Notes under the pieces: generated by a model
Databases searched by the model: none
What the model saw: the letters and a program-made list of their open reading frames with translations, nothing else
What the model was told of the DNA's origin: nothing
NCBI GenBank assembly: GCA_031546715.1
Contig: JAVBKA010000050.1
Span: 1-7,165 of the forward strand
Direction: 5' to 3'
DNA length: 7,165 bases
Source: JAVBKA01 sp031546715
GTDB taxonomy: Bacteria; Bacillota; Clostridia; Oscillospirales; UBA929
Shown: positions 1 to 5,631 of the stretch, in pieces
Layout of the letters: every line of letters begins with the position of its first letter
Numbering within the stretch: position 1 is the stretch's first letter
Made by a program: the position numbers and the translations under genes

Positions 1-178
1 GTTTACAGAAGTGGGTATTCATAGAATACAAGCAAAACACGACACCCAAAATCCTGGTTCGGGAAAGGTTATGGAAAAAGCCGGAATGGCTTTTGAAGGA
101 ACAATGCGCCAAAGCATAATAAGAAAAAACGGCACATATGCAGATCATAATATTTGGGCTATCATAGCCGAAGTATAA
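1..178 (+). CDS. GNAT family N-acetyltransferase, RimJ/RimL-like (5' end outside window)
   Basis: The last 58 codons of a gene whose start lies left of the window are read in frame from base 2 to the TAA at 176-178. The peptide shows the C-terminal half of the GNAT fold as found in RimJ/RimL-type enzymes: an HRI-x-A stretch, then N-P-G-S-G-K-V-M-E-K-A-G-M, the helix and strand around the acetyl-CoA pantetheine region, then F-E-G-x-x-R and a final N-G-x-x-x-D-x-x-x-W-A-I strand. Such enzymes move an acetyl group from acetyl-CoA to a protein N-terminus or a small-molecule amine. The acceptor cannot be told from this fragment. The gene is convergent with the DUF4097 operon and ends about 300 bases before the hairpin at 481-532. 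The family call is firm; specificity is unknown. Confidence 0.85.
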   Translation, partial: FTEVGIHRIQAKHDTQNPGSGKVMEKAGMAFEGTMRQSIIRKNGTYADHNIWAIIAEV

Positions 179-562
179 AAGTTACTACCACAAGATATAG
201 CTTTACAATATTAATAAAATTAACCTCAAATGAATTATACTACAAACTCACATTACAACCATAACTGGAAATTATATAACGCCCCTTGCCATTGCCGCTA
301 AAATTACTCAGCATTTACTGCACTATTTGCAACAAAATACCGTCGACTATAGCTACACGCAGTGTATTTTCTGTAATACAAAGATTATTTGTGGACAACT
401 TTCAAACTCTGTTACACCGCAAGATTTTGATGGTATTTTATACATGCTACTCCTGTGCCAAAGACCCGCAAAATATTTCACAAAGCTACTCCCCTAACCA
501 CCCATGCGATGGGGGTTTGGGGAGTAGCTTTGATTCTATGTCAACGTCTTTGCTACTATTAG
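179..562. other. AT-rich intergenic region between convergent genes
   Basis: No convincing gene lies in these 384 bases. A reading frame is open from 234 to a TAA at 495-497 but has no ATG with a ribosome binding site, and its first ATG (444) leaves only 17 codons. A 23-codon ATG frame at 230-301 also lacks a ribosome binding site. The only clear structure is the long hairpin at 481-532, annotated separately. A decayed gene remnant cannot be excluded. Confidence 0.6.
481..532. terminator. Long, nearly perfect hairpin between convergent genes; probable bidirectional terminator
   Basis: The outer arms CAAAGCTACTCCCC (481-494) and GGGGAGTAGCTTTG (519-532) are exact reverse complements over 14 bp. 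The stem continues inward: a T-T mismatch, AACC/GGTT, a bulged A, then CCCAT/ATGGG closing a three-base GCG loop, so nearly all 52 bases are paired. It sits 30 bases past the stop of the minus-strand DUF4097 gene and faces the plus-strand acetyltransferase, where a shared terminator is expected. Neither side has a clean run of T after the stem: minus reads TGAAATATTTTGC, plus reads ATTCTATG. It could therefore instead be an RNA-stabilising stem or a copy of a dispersed palindrome. Confidence 0.55.
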
Positions 563-1651
563 TTACCCCTTATAAACATGCACGCTCCCGGACGTGCAGG
601 AGGCGTTGATGGTACAGGTGGGGTTGCTGCCGACTTGACCTGAGAGGTCGTGGTCTGATTTATTCATATTTGTCAAGTCGAAATCAGTTTTAACGCTTCC
701 GCTGCTGCTGTGACCTTGGAATGTAAACTCCGTGCTACTGGGAACGGTAAGTCTTACACTGCCTGAGGAGCTGCTTGCCGAGACGTCGCCTACAGGGGAA
801 ATGAGCGTTGCGGTAACACTGCCTGAGGTGCTTTTCATTCTGCCACCGCCGGATATTTCTCCAATTCTTATGGAGCCAGAGGAGCAACGGATATCATAGT
901 CCTCAACGACTATACTGTCTGCATTAACACTGCCTGAGGTACTGGATAAATCACAGCTTTTCGCCTCTATATTATGCAGTCTAACTGAGCCTGAAGTGCT
1001 TAAGGCAGTAAGAATGTCTGAGCTTTTAATGTTGCCCTCTGCTCGTACACTGCCCGAGGTTGATTTAAGGAAAACAGCGTCAGCGGTTACATCTCGGCTA
1101 AGACGCACGCTGCCAGAGCTAGATAGCACAGATAAATCGTTGCAGGTTACATCTGATTCAAAGGCTATACTGCCTGAGGAGACGTTGAAATATGTGTTTT
1201 TCCATACAACTGGGTCAAATACGCGAACACTACCGGAGCGGGCGTTGCATTTCGAATCAATAAGCCAAGATTTTGGAAGGTAAACCACCAGTTTTTCCTG
1301 CCCAAAGTCGAAATTGAAAAAATTAATAATATTTTTGTCCTCAATTTTTACAACCAGACTGCTACCGACTAAATTTGAGGTAAACATTTCATCTTTTTCA
1401 TCGCCGTACTGCTCAATTTTTGCAAAATCATTATCTGTAAGATAATATTCAACGCTTTGAGAGTGAACGTCAACGTCTAAGCTGGTCAGCGTATCACGAA
1501 ATTCCTCTTGCTTTATAAGCTTGGTCTCTGTGTCAAAATTAAAGATATTCACAGTATTGCCCCCCACTAAAAAGTATATAAGCACTCCTATCATGGCGAG
1601 AGCCACAACACTGAGAATTACTGTAGTGACTACAATTGAAGTCTTTTTCAT
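563..1651 (-). CDS. Membrane-anchored DUF4097 beta-strand repeat protein
   Basis: This 362-residue protein begins with a short basic end (MKK) and one hydrophobic helix (about 7-29), so it should be a type II signal-anchored protein with its bulk outside the membrane. A spacer of about 100 residues leads to a repeat domain in which S-G-S-[V/I] recurs eleven times (about residues 139, 159, 179, 199, 220, 239, 258, 276, 296, 317 and 354), mostly 18-21 residues apart. That is the DUF4097 (putative adhesin) pattern, thought to form a stacked beta-strand solenoid. The gene is last in the PadR-HAAS operon, 27 bases after the HAAS stop. Its ribosome binding site is weak (a GGA about 10 nt upstream on the minus strand), so translation may be partly coupled. 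DUF4097 proteins occur in envelope-stress modules such as LiaX of enterococci; a similar role here is inference. Confidence 0.85.
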   Translation of the reverse strand: MKKTSIVVTTVILSVVALAMIGVLIYFLVGGNTVNIFNFDTETKLIKQEEFRDTLTSLDVDVHSQSVEYYLTDNDFAKIEQYGDEKDEMFTSNLVGSSLVVKIEDKNIINFFNFDFGQEKLVVYLPKSWLIDSKCNARSGSVRVFDPVVWKNTYFNVSSGSIAFESDVTCNDLSVLSSSGSVRLSRDVTADAVFLKSTSGSVRAEGNIKSSDILTALSTSGSVRLHNIEAKSCDLSSTSGSVNADSIVVEDYDIRCSSGSIRIGEISGGGRMKSTSGSVTATLISPVGDVSASSSSGSVRLTVPSSTEFTFQGHSSSGSVKTDFDLTNMNKSDHDLSGQVGSNPTCTINASCTSGSVHVYKG

Positions 1652-1678
1652 CTATTTCAATCCATTCAAATTAATTTG

Positions 1679-2479
1679 CTATTCTTTCCAGATTTTGATT
1701 AGGCGTACAATTTGCTGTACAGCCGCTGCCGCAATAAATATTACCCAAGTAATAAACCAAGCGCCTGTGGTAAAGCTGATAACTAAATATAACACTGTTG
1801 CGGTAGTCCAAACTAAAGAGCCTATGTTAAGTCTTTTAGTAACTGGGAGTAGCACGATTTGCTGGGCAATTCCGCCGATAATGAAAATTATCCATGTAAT
1901 GTCCCAACGACCTGTAAAAAAGCTCACAATAAAGTAAATACATGCAATAGTGGTCCATAAGGCTGAGGAAATAGCTCCTTTAAGGCGAGTGTTTTTGTCT
2001 GACAATGTGATTTTTTCTTTGTATTCTTCCACGAATGTATCGTCCTCTCTAACATATTTTGGTTTGTTCTGTATTAATGAGTAAATTATAAGCCCTGTTC
2101 CGGCTGCCATGAAAATAAGCAATGTAAAAACACCGATATCCTCAAACTCAAAGGATGCTAGCAAAAAGAAAAACGCAACACCAGCGATGGCGGTTGCAAT
2201 CCCCACAGGAAACAGTACCACAGTTCGTTTGCGCTTCTGGGCTGTCTCGGTAAGTTTTGAATCTTCTTTTCCGGCTACCTCATTGACTAAACTCTGCAAA
2301 TCGCCGACACTGGCTGCAACATGGTTAAACGCTTCATCCTCAGATTTACCCTGAGATACTAAATCGTTGAATTTATCATTTAAGTTTGAAAGCAACTCTT
2401 CACGGATATCAGCGACTCGCCGTGTGTTTGGCGTTCCTTCCAGAAGTGAGTTGACATGTGCTGTAATCCTATCGTTCAT
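1679..2479 (-). CDS. HAAS-domain (DUF1700-like) multi-pass membrane protein
   Basis: With the ATG at 2479 the product has 266 residues. Residues 1 to about 72 form a soluble helical HAAS / permease-prefix domain (R-x-x-D-I-R-E-E-L, S-E-D-E-A-F, G-D-x-x-x-L). Six hydrophobic segments follow at roughly 86-109, 114-136, 169-189, 193-211, 221-240 and 242-260. The last four are two copies of a two-helix unit (174-211 and 223-260) sharing W-T-T, S-F-x-T-G, I-T-W-x-I-F-I and Q-Q-I-V. A TTG at 2485 overlapping the PadR stop would add two residues. The ATG is preferred because the GGGGG at 2489-2493 is 9 nt from it but only 3 nt from the TTG. Proteins of this type are regularly encoded next to PadR regulators and are thought to link regulator and membrane. 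The biochemical role is unknown. Confidence 0.85.
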   Translation of the reverse strand: MNDRITAHVNSLLEGTPNTRRVADIREELLSNLNDKFNDLVSQGKSEDEAFNHVAASVGDLQSLVNEVAGKEDSKLTETAQKRKRTVVLFPVGIATAIAGVAFFFLLASFEFEDIGVFTLLIFMAAGTGLIIYSLIQNKPKYVREDDTFVEEYKEKITLSDKNTRLKGAISSALWTTIACIYFIVSFFTGRWDITWIIFIIGGIAQQIVLLPVTKRLNIGSLVWTTATVLYLVISFTTGAWFITWVIFIAAAAVQQIVRLIKIWKE

Positions 2480-2481
2480 CT

Positions 2482-2829
2482 TCAAATTCCCCCGTCATGT
2501 GGTTGAGCCGCAATGAGTTTATCGATTAAGTGTTTTGCTACATGCCATTCCTTTGAGCTAATGCTAAGCTGGTTTCTGCCCTCATCGGTAATTTTGTAAT
2601 ACCGCCGTCTTGCCCCCGTTTGCTCATCACCCCAATAGGAAATGATGCAGCCGTTGTCCTCTAGCCGTCGGAAAGCACCGTATAGGGTAGCTTCCTTAAG
2701 CTCGTACTTATTATCGCTTTTTTCTTGAATGTGCTTGTTGATTTCGTAACCATAACTGTCTGACTCACTTAAATGTGCTAAAATTATCGTTTCTGTATGC
2801 CCTCGAATCAGATCTGCGGTTATTGACAC
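2482..2829 (-). CDS. PadR family transcriptional regulator
   Basis: This 115-residue protein has the length and layout of a small (subfamily 2) PadR repressor, with a winged helix-turn-helix over about residues 10-85. Visible marks are G-H-T-E-T-I-I-L and S-Y-G-Y-E-I-N-K in the first helices, E-A-T-L-Y-G-A-F-R-R-L-E in the recognition helix, and R-R-R-Y-Y-K-I-T-D-E-G in the wing. The C-terminal helix (about 88-108) would dimerise. The start is GTG at 2827-2829, backed by GAGGTGA seven bases upstream on the minus strand. It is the first gene of the operon, and its TGA (2482-2484) is two bases from the ATG of the membrane protein, which points to coupled translation. PadR proteins usually repress their own operon by binding ATGT/ACAT-type palindromes; one lies in the promoter at 2965-2999. 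The inducing signal is unknown. Confidence 0.93.
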   Translation of the reverse strand: MSITADLIRGHTETIILAHLSESDSYGYEINKHIQEKSDNKYELKEATLYGAFRRLEDNGCIISYWGDEQTGARRRYYKITDEGRNQLSISSKEWHVAKHLIDKLIAAQPHDGGI

Positions 2830-2958
2830 TCAAACTTCACCTCGTATTCATTCTCCCGTGAAATTATTAATTGCTGTTGGTATGCTAAGTCATTGCAAAA
2901 CCGCTGTTTACCAATCGTAGCTAGCTCCAACGGCAAGGTACATCGGGTTTGTATCTAC

Positions 2959-2987
2959 ACAATAACACAACATACCTCGCCTGTCAA
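2959..2987 (-). promoter_or_regulatory. Predicted sigma-A promoter of the PadR operon
   Basis: Read on the minus strand: a perfect -35 TTGACA (2982-2987), a 17-bp spacer (2965-2981), and a -10 TATTGT (2959-2964) preceded by TGT, which makes an extended -10. Start of transcription would be near 2952, giving a leader of about 120 nt before the GTG start. The leader contains imperfect complementary arms (2873-2880 and 2927-2934), but no recognisable riboswitch. Confidence 0.7.
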
Positions 2988-2999
2988 GGTATGTTGTGT
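2965..2999. promoter_or_regulatory. Inverted repeat, candidate PadR operator
   Basis: ACACAACATACCT (2965-2977) and AGGTATGTTGTGT (2987-2999) are exact 13-bp reverse complements separated by 9 bp. One arm fills most of the -35/-10 spacer of the PadR operon promoter and the other starts at its -35 box, so a protein dimer bound here would block RNA polymerase. The arms contain ACAT and ATGT, the core expected for PadR-type operators. The position, exact symmetry and adjacent padR gene support autoregulation; binding by this PadR is inference. Confidence 0.65.
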
Positions 3000-3023
3000 A
3001 AAAAAGTAAATATTTTTTTAAAT

Positions 3024-3041
3024 CAGCTAAAAGCTTAGCTG
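3024..3041. repeat. Small perfect hairpin in the divergent intergenic region
   Basis: CAGCTAA (3024-3030) and TTAGCTG (3035-3041) pair with a 4-nt loop. It lies between the two divergent promoters, upstream of both start sites, so it is unlikely to be in either main transcript. On the minus strand it is followed by an A/T-rich stretch and could stop antisense reading, but the T run is not directly adjacent. Its function is unclear. Confidence 0.35.
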
Positions 3042-3090
3042 TCATCGGGGTTGTCTCCAAGCATCACAAATGTTATGTCAAACAAAATTA

Positions 3091-3119
3091 TTGACCGATT
3101 TTGATTATACTGATATAAT
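3091..3119 (+). promoter_or_regulatory. Strong sigma-A promoter of the dusB-sigma-anti-sigma-yhbY operon
   Basis: The -35 box TTGACC (3091-3096, five of six consensus bases), a spacer of exactly 17 bp and a perfect -10 TATAAT (3114-3119) preceded by TGA give an extended -10 promoter. A second TATAAT overlaps just downstream (3122-3127). Transcription should begin near 3126, about 75 nt before the TTG start of dusB. No known riboswitch or leader element was recognised in that stretch. Confidence 0.85.
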
Positions 3120-3199
3120 GCTATAATGTCTTAACCCTTGACATTTGCCGCATCACATATCCCCCTGCATAATCAAAACTTACAAAGGCGGAACACTTA

Positions 3200-4189
3200 T
3201 TGACAATCGGAGCTTTGGAAATTAACTCCCGCCTTGCTTTAGCACCCATGGCAGGAGTTACGGATATTGCTTTTCGGGAGCGTTGCCTGTCTTTAGTACC
3301 AGAGCTTTACACCGTAACAGAAATGGTCAGCTCGAAGGCACTTTGCTTCCAAGATAAAAAAACCAATGTAATTATGGAGCTTTCACCACTTGAAAAGGTG
3401 GCGGCAGTTCAAATATTTGGCTCAGAGCCTGAAACTATGGCGAGAGCCGCAGAAATAGTTGCCCAGCGCACCGAGGCGAAAATAATCGACATTAATATGG
3501 GATGCCCCATTGGCAAAATTGCGGGTAATGGCGATGGCGCGGCACTGATGCGTGAACCCGCCAAGGCGTTTTCAATTGTAAATGCTGTTGTAAGAGCTGT
3601 AAAACTGCCTGTTACCGTAAAAATCCGCAAAGGCTATGACGGCGGCAATGTCAACTGCGTAGAGTTCTCCAAAGGATTAGAACAGTCCGGCGCGTCTGCT
3701 GTTTGCGTTCACGGGCGCACGAAGGTGCAAATGTACAGCGGAACTGCTGATTGGGACTGTATTGCAGCAGTGAAAAGAGCGGTAAAAATTCCGGTAATTG
3801 CCAACGGAGACATAAACAGTCCGCATGCAGCTATCAATTGTCTTAACCGAACTGGCGCGGACATGGTTATGGTAGGACGTTCAGCCTTTGGTAATCCGTG
3901 GGTGCTTGAGCAAATATCCGCAATTGTTGCCGAAAACCCCATACCACCTCTGCCGCCCCTTCGAGAACGTCTAGCCTTTGCAATGGAGCAGTTTCGCCGC
4001 TGTGCTGAATATAAAACTGAGCATATAGCCTGTCTTGAAGCGCGAAAACATCTTTGCTGGTATCTAAAAGGAGTGCCCCGAGCAGCACAGTTTAACGACA
4101 TGGCATGTAAAGTATCGTCACTGTCAGATATTGAAAAACTGATTGTTGACATTTTGAGATATTACAGAGAAATGGATATGACGGTGTAG
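3200..4189 (+). CDS. dusB: tRNA-dihydrouridine synthase, DusB-like
   Basis: This FMN-dependent enzyme reduces uridines in the tRNA D-loop to dihydrouridine using NAD(P)H. At 329 residues it matches the usual DusB length. The TIM barrel runs to about residue 240, with L-A-P-M-A-G-V-T-D (14-22), the flavin-site V-Q-I-F-G-S (70-75), I-N-M-G-C-P with the expected catalytic cysteine C102, K106, G-N-G-D-G-A-A-L-M-R (109-118), V-K-I-R-K-G (140-145), H-G-R-T (171-174), A-N-G-D-I (201-205) and M-V-G-R-S-A-F-G-N-P-W (224-234). The C-terminal helical tRNA-binding part contains R-K-H-L-x-W-Y-L-K-G, typical of DusB. The start is TTG at 3200, fixed by AAGGCGG (3185-3191) eight bases upstream. First gene of the operon, 28 bases before the sigma gene. 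Assignment to DusB rather than another bacterial Dus clade is likely but rests on motif likeness only. Confidence 0.93.
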   Translation: MTIGALEINSRLALAPMAGVTDIAFRERCLSLVPELYTVTEMVSSKALCFQDKKTNVIMELSPLEKVAAVQIFGSEPETMARAAEIVAQRTEAKIIDINMGCPIGKIAGNGDGAALMREPAKAFSIVNAVVRAVKLPVTVKIRKGYDGGNVNCVEFSKGLEQSGASAVCVHGRTKVQMYSGTADWDCIAAVKRAVKIPVIANGDINSPHAAINCLNRTGADMVMVGRSAFGNPWVLEQISAIVAENPIPPLPPLRERLAFAMEQFRRCAEYKTEHIACLEARKHLCWYLKGVPRAAQFNDMACKVSSLSDIEKLIVDILRYYREMDMTV

Positions 4190-4203
4190 TTTTTTTTACG
4201 AAT

Positions 4204-4212
4204 GAGGAGGTG
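4204..4212 (+). promoter_or_regulatory. Ribosome binding site fixing the TTG start of the sigma gene
   Basis: GAGGAGGTG is a near-perfect Shine-Dalgarno match. The GGAGG core ends seven bases before TTG at 4218-4220 and 16 bases before the next possible start, ATG at 4227, so the TTG is the better start. Confidence 0.75.
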
Positions 4213-4217
4213 TCGGG

Positions 4218-4784
4218 TTGGACGAGATGCTAATTGCAAAAGTACTTTCAGGCGACGAAAAGGCGTTTGAATCGCTGGTCAAAATGTATGAAAAAAAAGT
4301 TTATACCTTGGCACTTCGCTTGACTGGCGATACTAATGACGCATTTGATATGTCGCAAGAGGCGTTTTTAAAAATATATTATAATCTTAGCAGTTTTAAG
4401 CATGAAAGTGCATTTTCTACATGGCTTTTTCGGCTTGTTTCAAACATTTGCATAGACTATATGCGCAAGAAAAACCAAAAGAAAAAATATGAGCTATCCT
4501 TGGAAAATGATGAAGCTCCTATATTACAACTGCCTGACACCAGCTATTCACCTGAGACTGTTTTTGAAAAGGCTACTATTAAGGAAGATATTTCTAATGC
4601 CCTAATGCAGTTATCGCCTGAGCATAGAGAGATTTTACTGCTTCGGGAGAACGCAGGAATGAGTTATGCAGAAATTGCAGAAGCTCTCTCCATTGAAGAA
4701 GGCACTGTCAAAAGTAGGATTGCCAGAGCTAGAATTCAAATGAGAAATTATTTACTGAAAAGTGGGAACTTTAAAAACAATTAG
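4218..4784 (+). CDS. ECF-type RNA polymerase sigma factor (sigma-70 family)
   Basis: At 188 residues with only regions 2 and 4, this is a group 4 (extracytoplasmic function) sigma factor. Region 2 spans about 14-88: the core-binding part with D-M-S-Q-E-A-F-L-K-I-Y (44-54), and F-S-T-W-L-F-R-L-V-S-N-I-C-I-D (66-80) for -10 recognition and melting, ending in the basic R-K-K run. A linker of about 40 residues leads to region 4 (131-182): L-S-P-E-H-R-E-I-L-L-L and the helix-turn-helix Y-A-E-I-A-E-A-L-S-I-E-E-G-T-V-K-S-R-I-A-R-A-R, which reads the -35 box. It is followed after 30 bases by its probable anti-sigma factor. The closest general type is the SigW/RpoE-like group; the exact ECF group and the signal sensed cannot be settled by eye. 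Confidence 0.93.
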   Translation: MDEMLIAKVLSGDEKAFESLVKMYEKKVYTLALRLTGDTNDAFDMSQEAFLKIYYNLSSFKHESAFSTWLFRLVSNICIDYMRKKNQKKKYELSLENDEAPILQLPDTSYSPETVFEKATIKEDISNALMQLSPEHREILLLRENAGMSYAEIAEALSIEEGTVKSRIARARIQMRNYLLKSGNFKNN

Positions 4785-4792
4785 TCGTCTAA
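4765..4792 (+). promoter_or_regulatory. Candidate ECF promoter inside the operon, before the anti-sigma gene
   Basis: GGAACTT (4765-4771), 15 bp, then GTCTAA (4787-4792) matches the classic RpoE-type ECF promoter layout. The general ECF core, AAC then 16 bp then CGTC, is met at the same place. The -35 part lies in the last codons of the sigma gene and the -10 directly after its stop. The start site would fall near 4798, about 15 nt before the anti-sigma ATG. Recognition by the neighbouring sigma factor is inference; a chance match is possible. Confidence 0.45.
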
Positions 4793-4800
4793 ATAGACGA
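4785..4800 (+). repeat. Short palindrome between sigma stop and anti-sigma ribosome binding site
   Basis: TCGTCT-AAAT-AGACGA is a perfect 6-bp stem starting directly after the sigma stop codon and ending three bases before the GGTGG of the anti-sigma ribosome binding site. In the long operon transcript it could shape the relative yield of the two proteins. It overlaps the candidate ECF -10 box, so the symmetry may also mark a protein site. Confidence 0.45.
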
Positions 4801-4814
4801 AAGGTGGTGAACGC

Positions 4815-5597
4815 ATGAGTAATTGTAATGAGTACGCTGAGCTTGTAGCTTTAGCGTGTGACGACCTGCTGACAGAAGCAGAACAGCAGCGTTTAAACGA
4901 ACATTTAGAAGCTTGCCCTGATTGCCGTGCGCTGACCAAGGAATATAAGCGCATCAGCGATATTATTAGTGAGCAAGAGTCTCCTCCGGACACTCTTACC
5001 CCTGGTATTATGTATAAGCTTACCCTGCCGAGAGAAAAAAAAGGACTTCGCAGGTTTTTACCGAGAGGTGTCGCCCTAGTGGCTGCAAGCGTTGCAATTG
5101 CATTTATATTTATGGACAGCAGAGGCATGCTTGAAAAAAATAACCCCTCCGCCGATGCCAGCCTTAGGGATTTTGTCATCGACAGCGACATTTCTGACGA
5201 TAGTGGCAGCTCCGAAGTTGAGGATTTACCGCTGTTAGTCGACTTAGAATCCCCAAATTCGACTAATGAGACAGCTGGTGCAGCAGCATCGACCGCACCT
5301 GCTTCAACAGATTCTATGGGACAAATATCAGGCAGTGATAGCTCTAAAAACTTGCCCTTGAATGCCGTGGATATTACCAAGGACATTGTAAATTTCAAAA
5401 CCATCGGACCTGTGCCGCCGGAGTTTACTGAGTATAAATCAGAAATTACCGACAATTCAGTAGCGGTTTTTGTGCCTATGCAGATTTTAATTGATTACGC
5501 TGCCGCCAATGTAGGCGAAGTTATATATGATATCGTGATTGAAGACGCAGATTTGCCGGAAGATTACGGCGTAATTATGTTTGAAAACAAAAATTAG
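4815..5597 (+). CDS. Transmembrane zinc-finger (ZAS/zf-HC2) anti-sigma factor
   Basis: This 260-residue protein has the usual three parts of a membrane anti-sigma factor. The cytoplasmic ZAS domain (1 to about 45) has C4, then 25 residues, H30-x3-C34-x2-C37, the spacing of zinc-binding zf-HC2 domains that hold the sigma factor. One hydrophobic helix lies at about 85-100. The outer part starts with a loose Ser/Asp/Thr/Ala-rich linker (about 105-180) and ends in a more folded-looking stretch (190-260) with V-P-x-E-F, a hydrophobic F-V-P-M-Q-I-L-I-D-Y helix and Y-D-I-V-I-E-D strands, which I do not recognise. The ATG at 4815 follows AAAGGTGGTGA. By analogy with RsiW, sigma release may follow cleavage near the membrane, but the sequence does not show this. 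Placement directly after the sigma gene makes the partnership very likely. Confidence 0.9.
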   Translation: MSNCNEYAELVALACDDLLTEAEQQRLNEHLEACPDCRALTKEYKRISDIISEQESPPDTLTPGIMYKLTLPREKKGLRRFLPRGVALVAASVAIAFIFMDSRGMLEKNNPSADASLRDFVIDSDISDDSGSSEVEDLPLLVDLESPNSTNETAGAAASTAPASTDSMGQISGSDSSKNLPLNAVDITKDIVNFKTIGPVPPEFTEYKSEITDNSVAVFVPMQILIDYAAANVGEVIYDIVIEDADLPEDYGVIMFENKN

Positions 5598-5631
5598 ACA
5601 TAGGTTTTGGCTAAACTGAAAGGACTCACAT

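Noticed and set aside
354..370. TACAC-GCA-GTGTA followed by TTTT, a possible terminator for the acetyltransferase
   Set aside because: A 5-bp, mostly A/T stem and four T are too weak, and it lies 175 bases after the stop codon.
234..497. Second open stretch in the gap after the acetyltransferase, possibly a gene remnant
   Set aside because: No usable start until an ATG at 444, no recognised motif, and it ends inside the hairpin arm. A chance open frame is more likely.
286..609. Open frame of 107 codons on the + strand
   Set aside because: It has a TTG start without a ribosome binding site, passes through the 52-base hairpin and overlaps the end of the DUF4097 gene on the other strand. Its composition is not protein-like.
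996..1283. Open frame on the + strand opposite the DUF4097 repeats
   Set aside because: It is the antisense reading of the repeated SGS codons, which produces regular L-P-E strings; it has no start signals.
2830..2951. PadR leader as a riboswitch or attenuator
   Set aside because: It has only imperfect complementary arms (mismatched in the minus-strand RNA), no known aptamer motif and no terminator stem with a T tract.
4190..4197. Run of eight T directly after the dusB stop, like a terminator tail
   Set aside because: No stable stem precedes it, and the sigma gene follows within 30 bases with a strong ribosome binding site, so the operon is probably read through.
4781..5455. 224-codon minus-strand open frame opposite the anti-sigma gene
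   Set aside because: The plus frame has a zf-HC2 motif, membrane helix, start and ribosome binding site. The minus frame has none of these and is a shadow.
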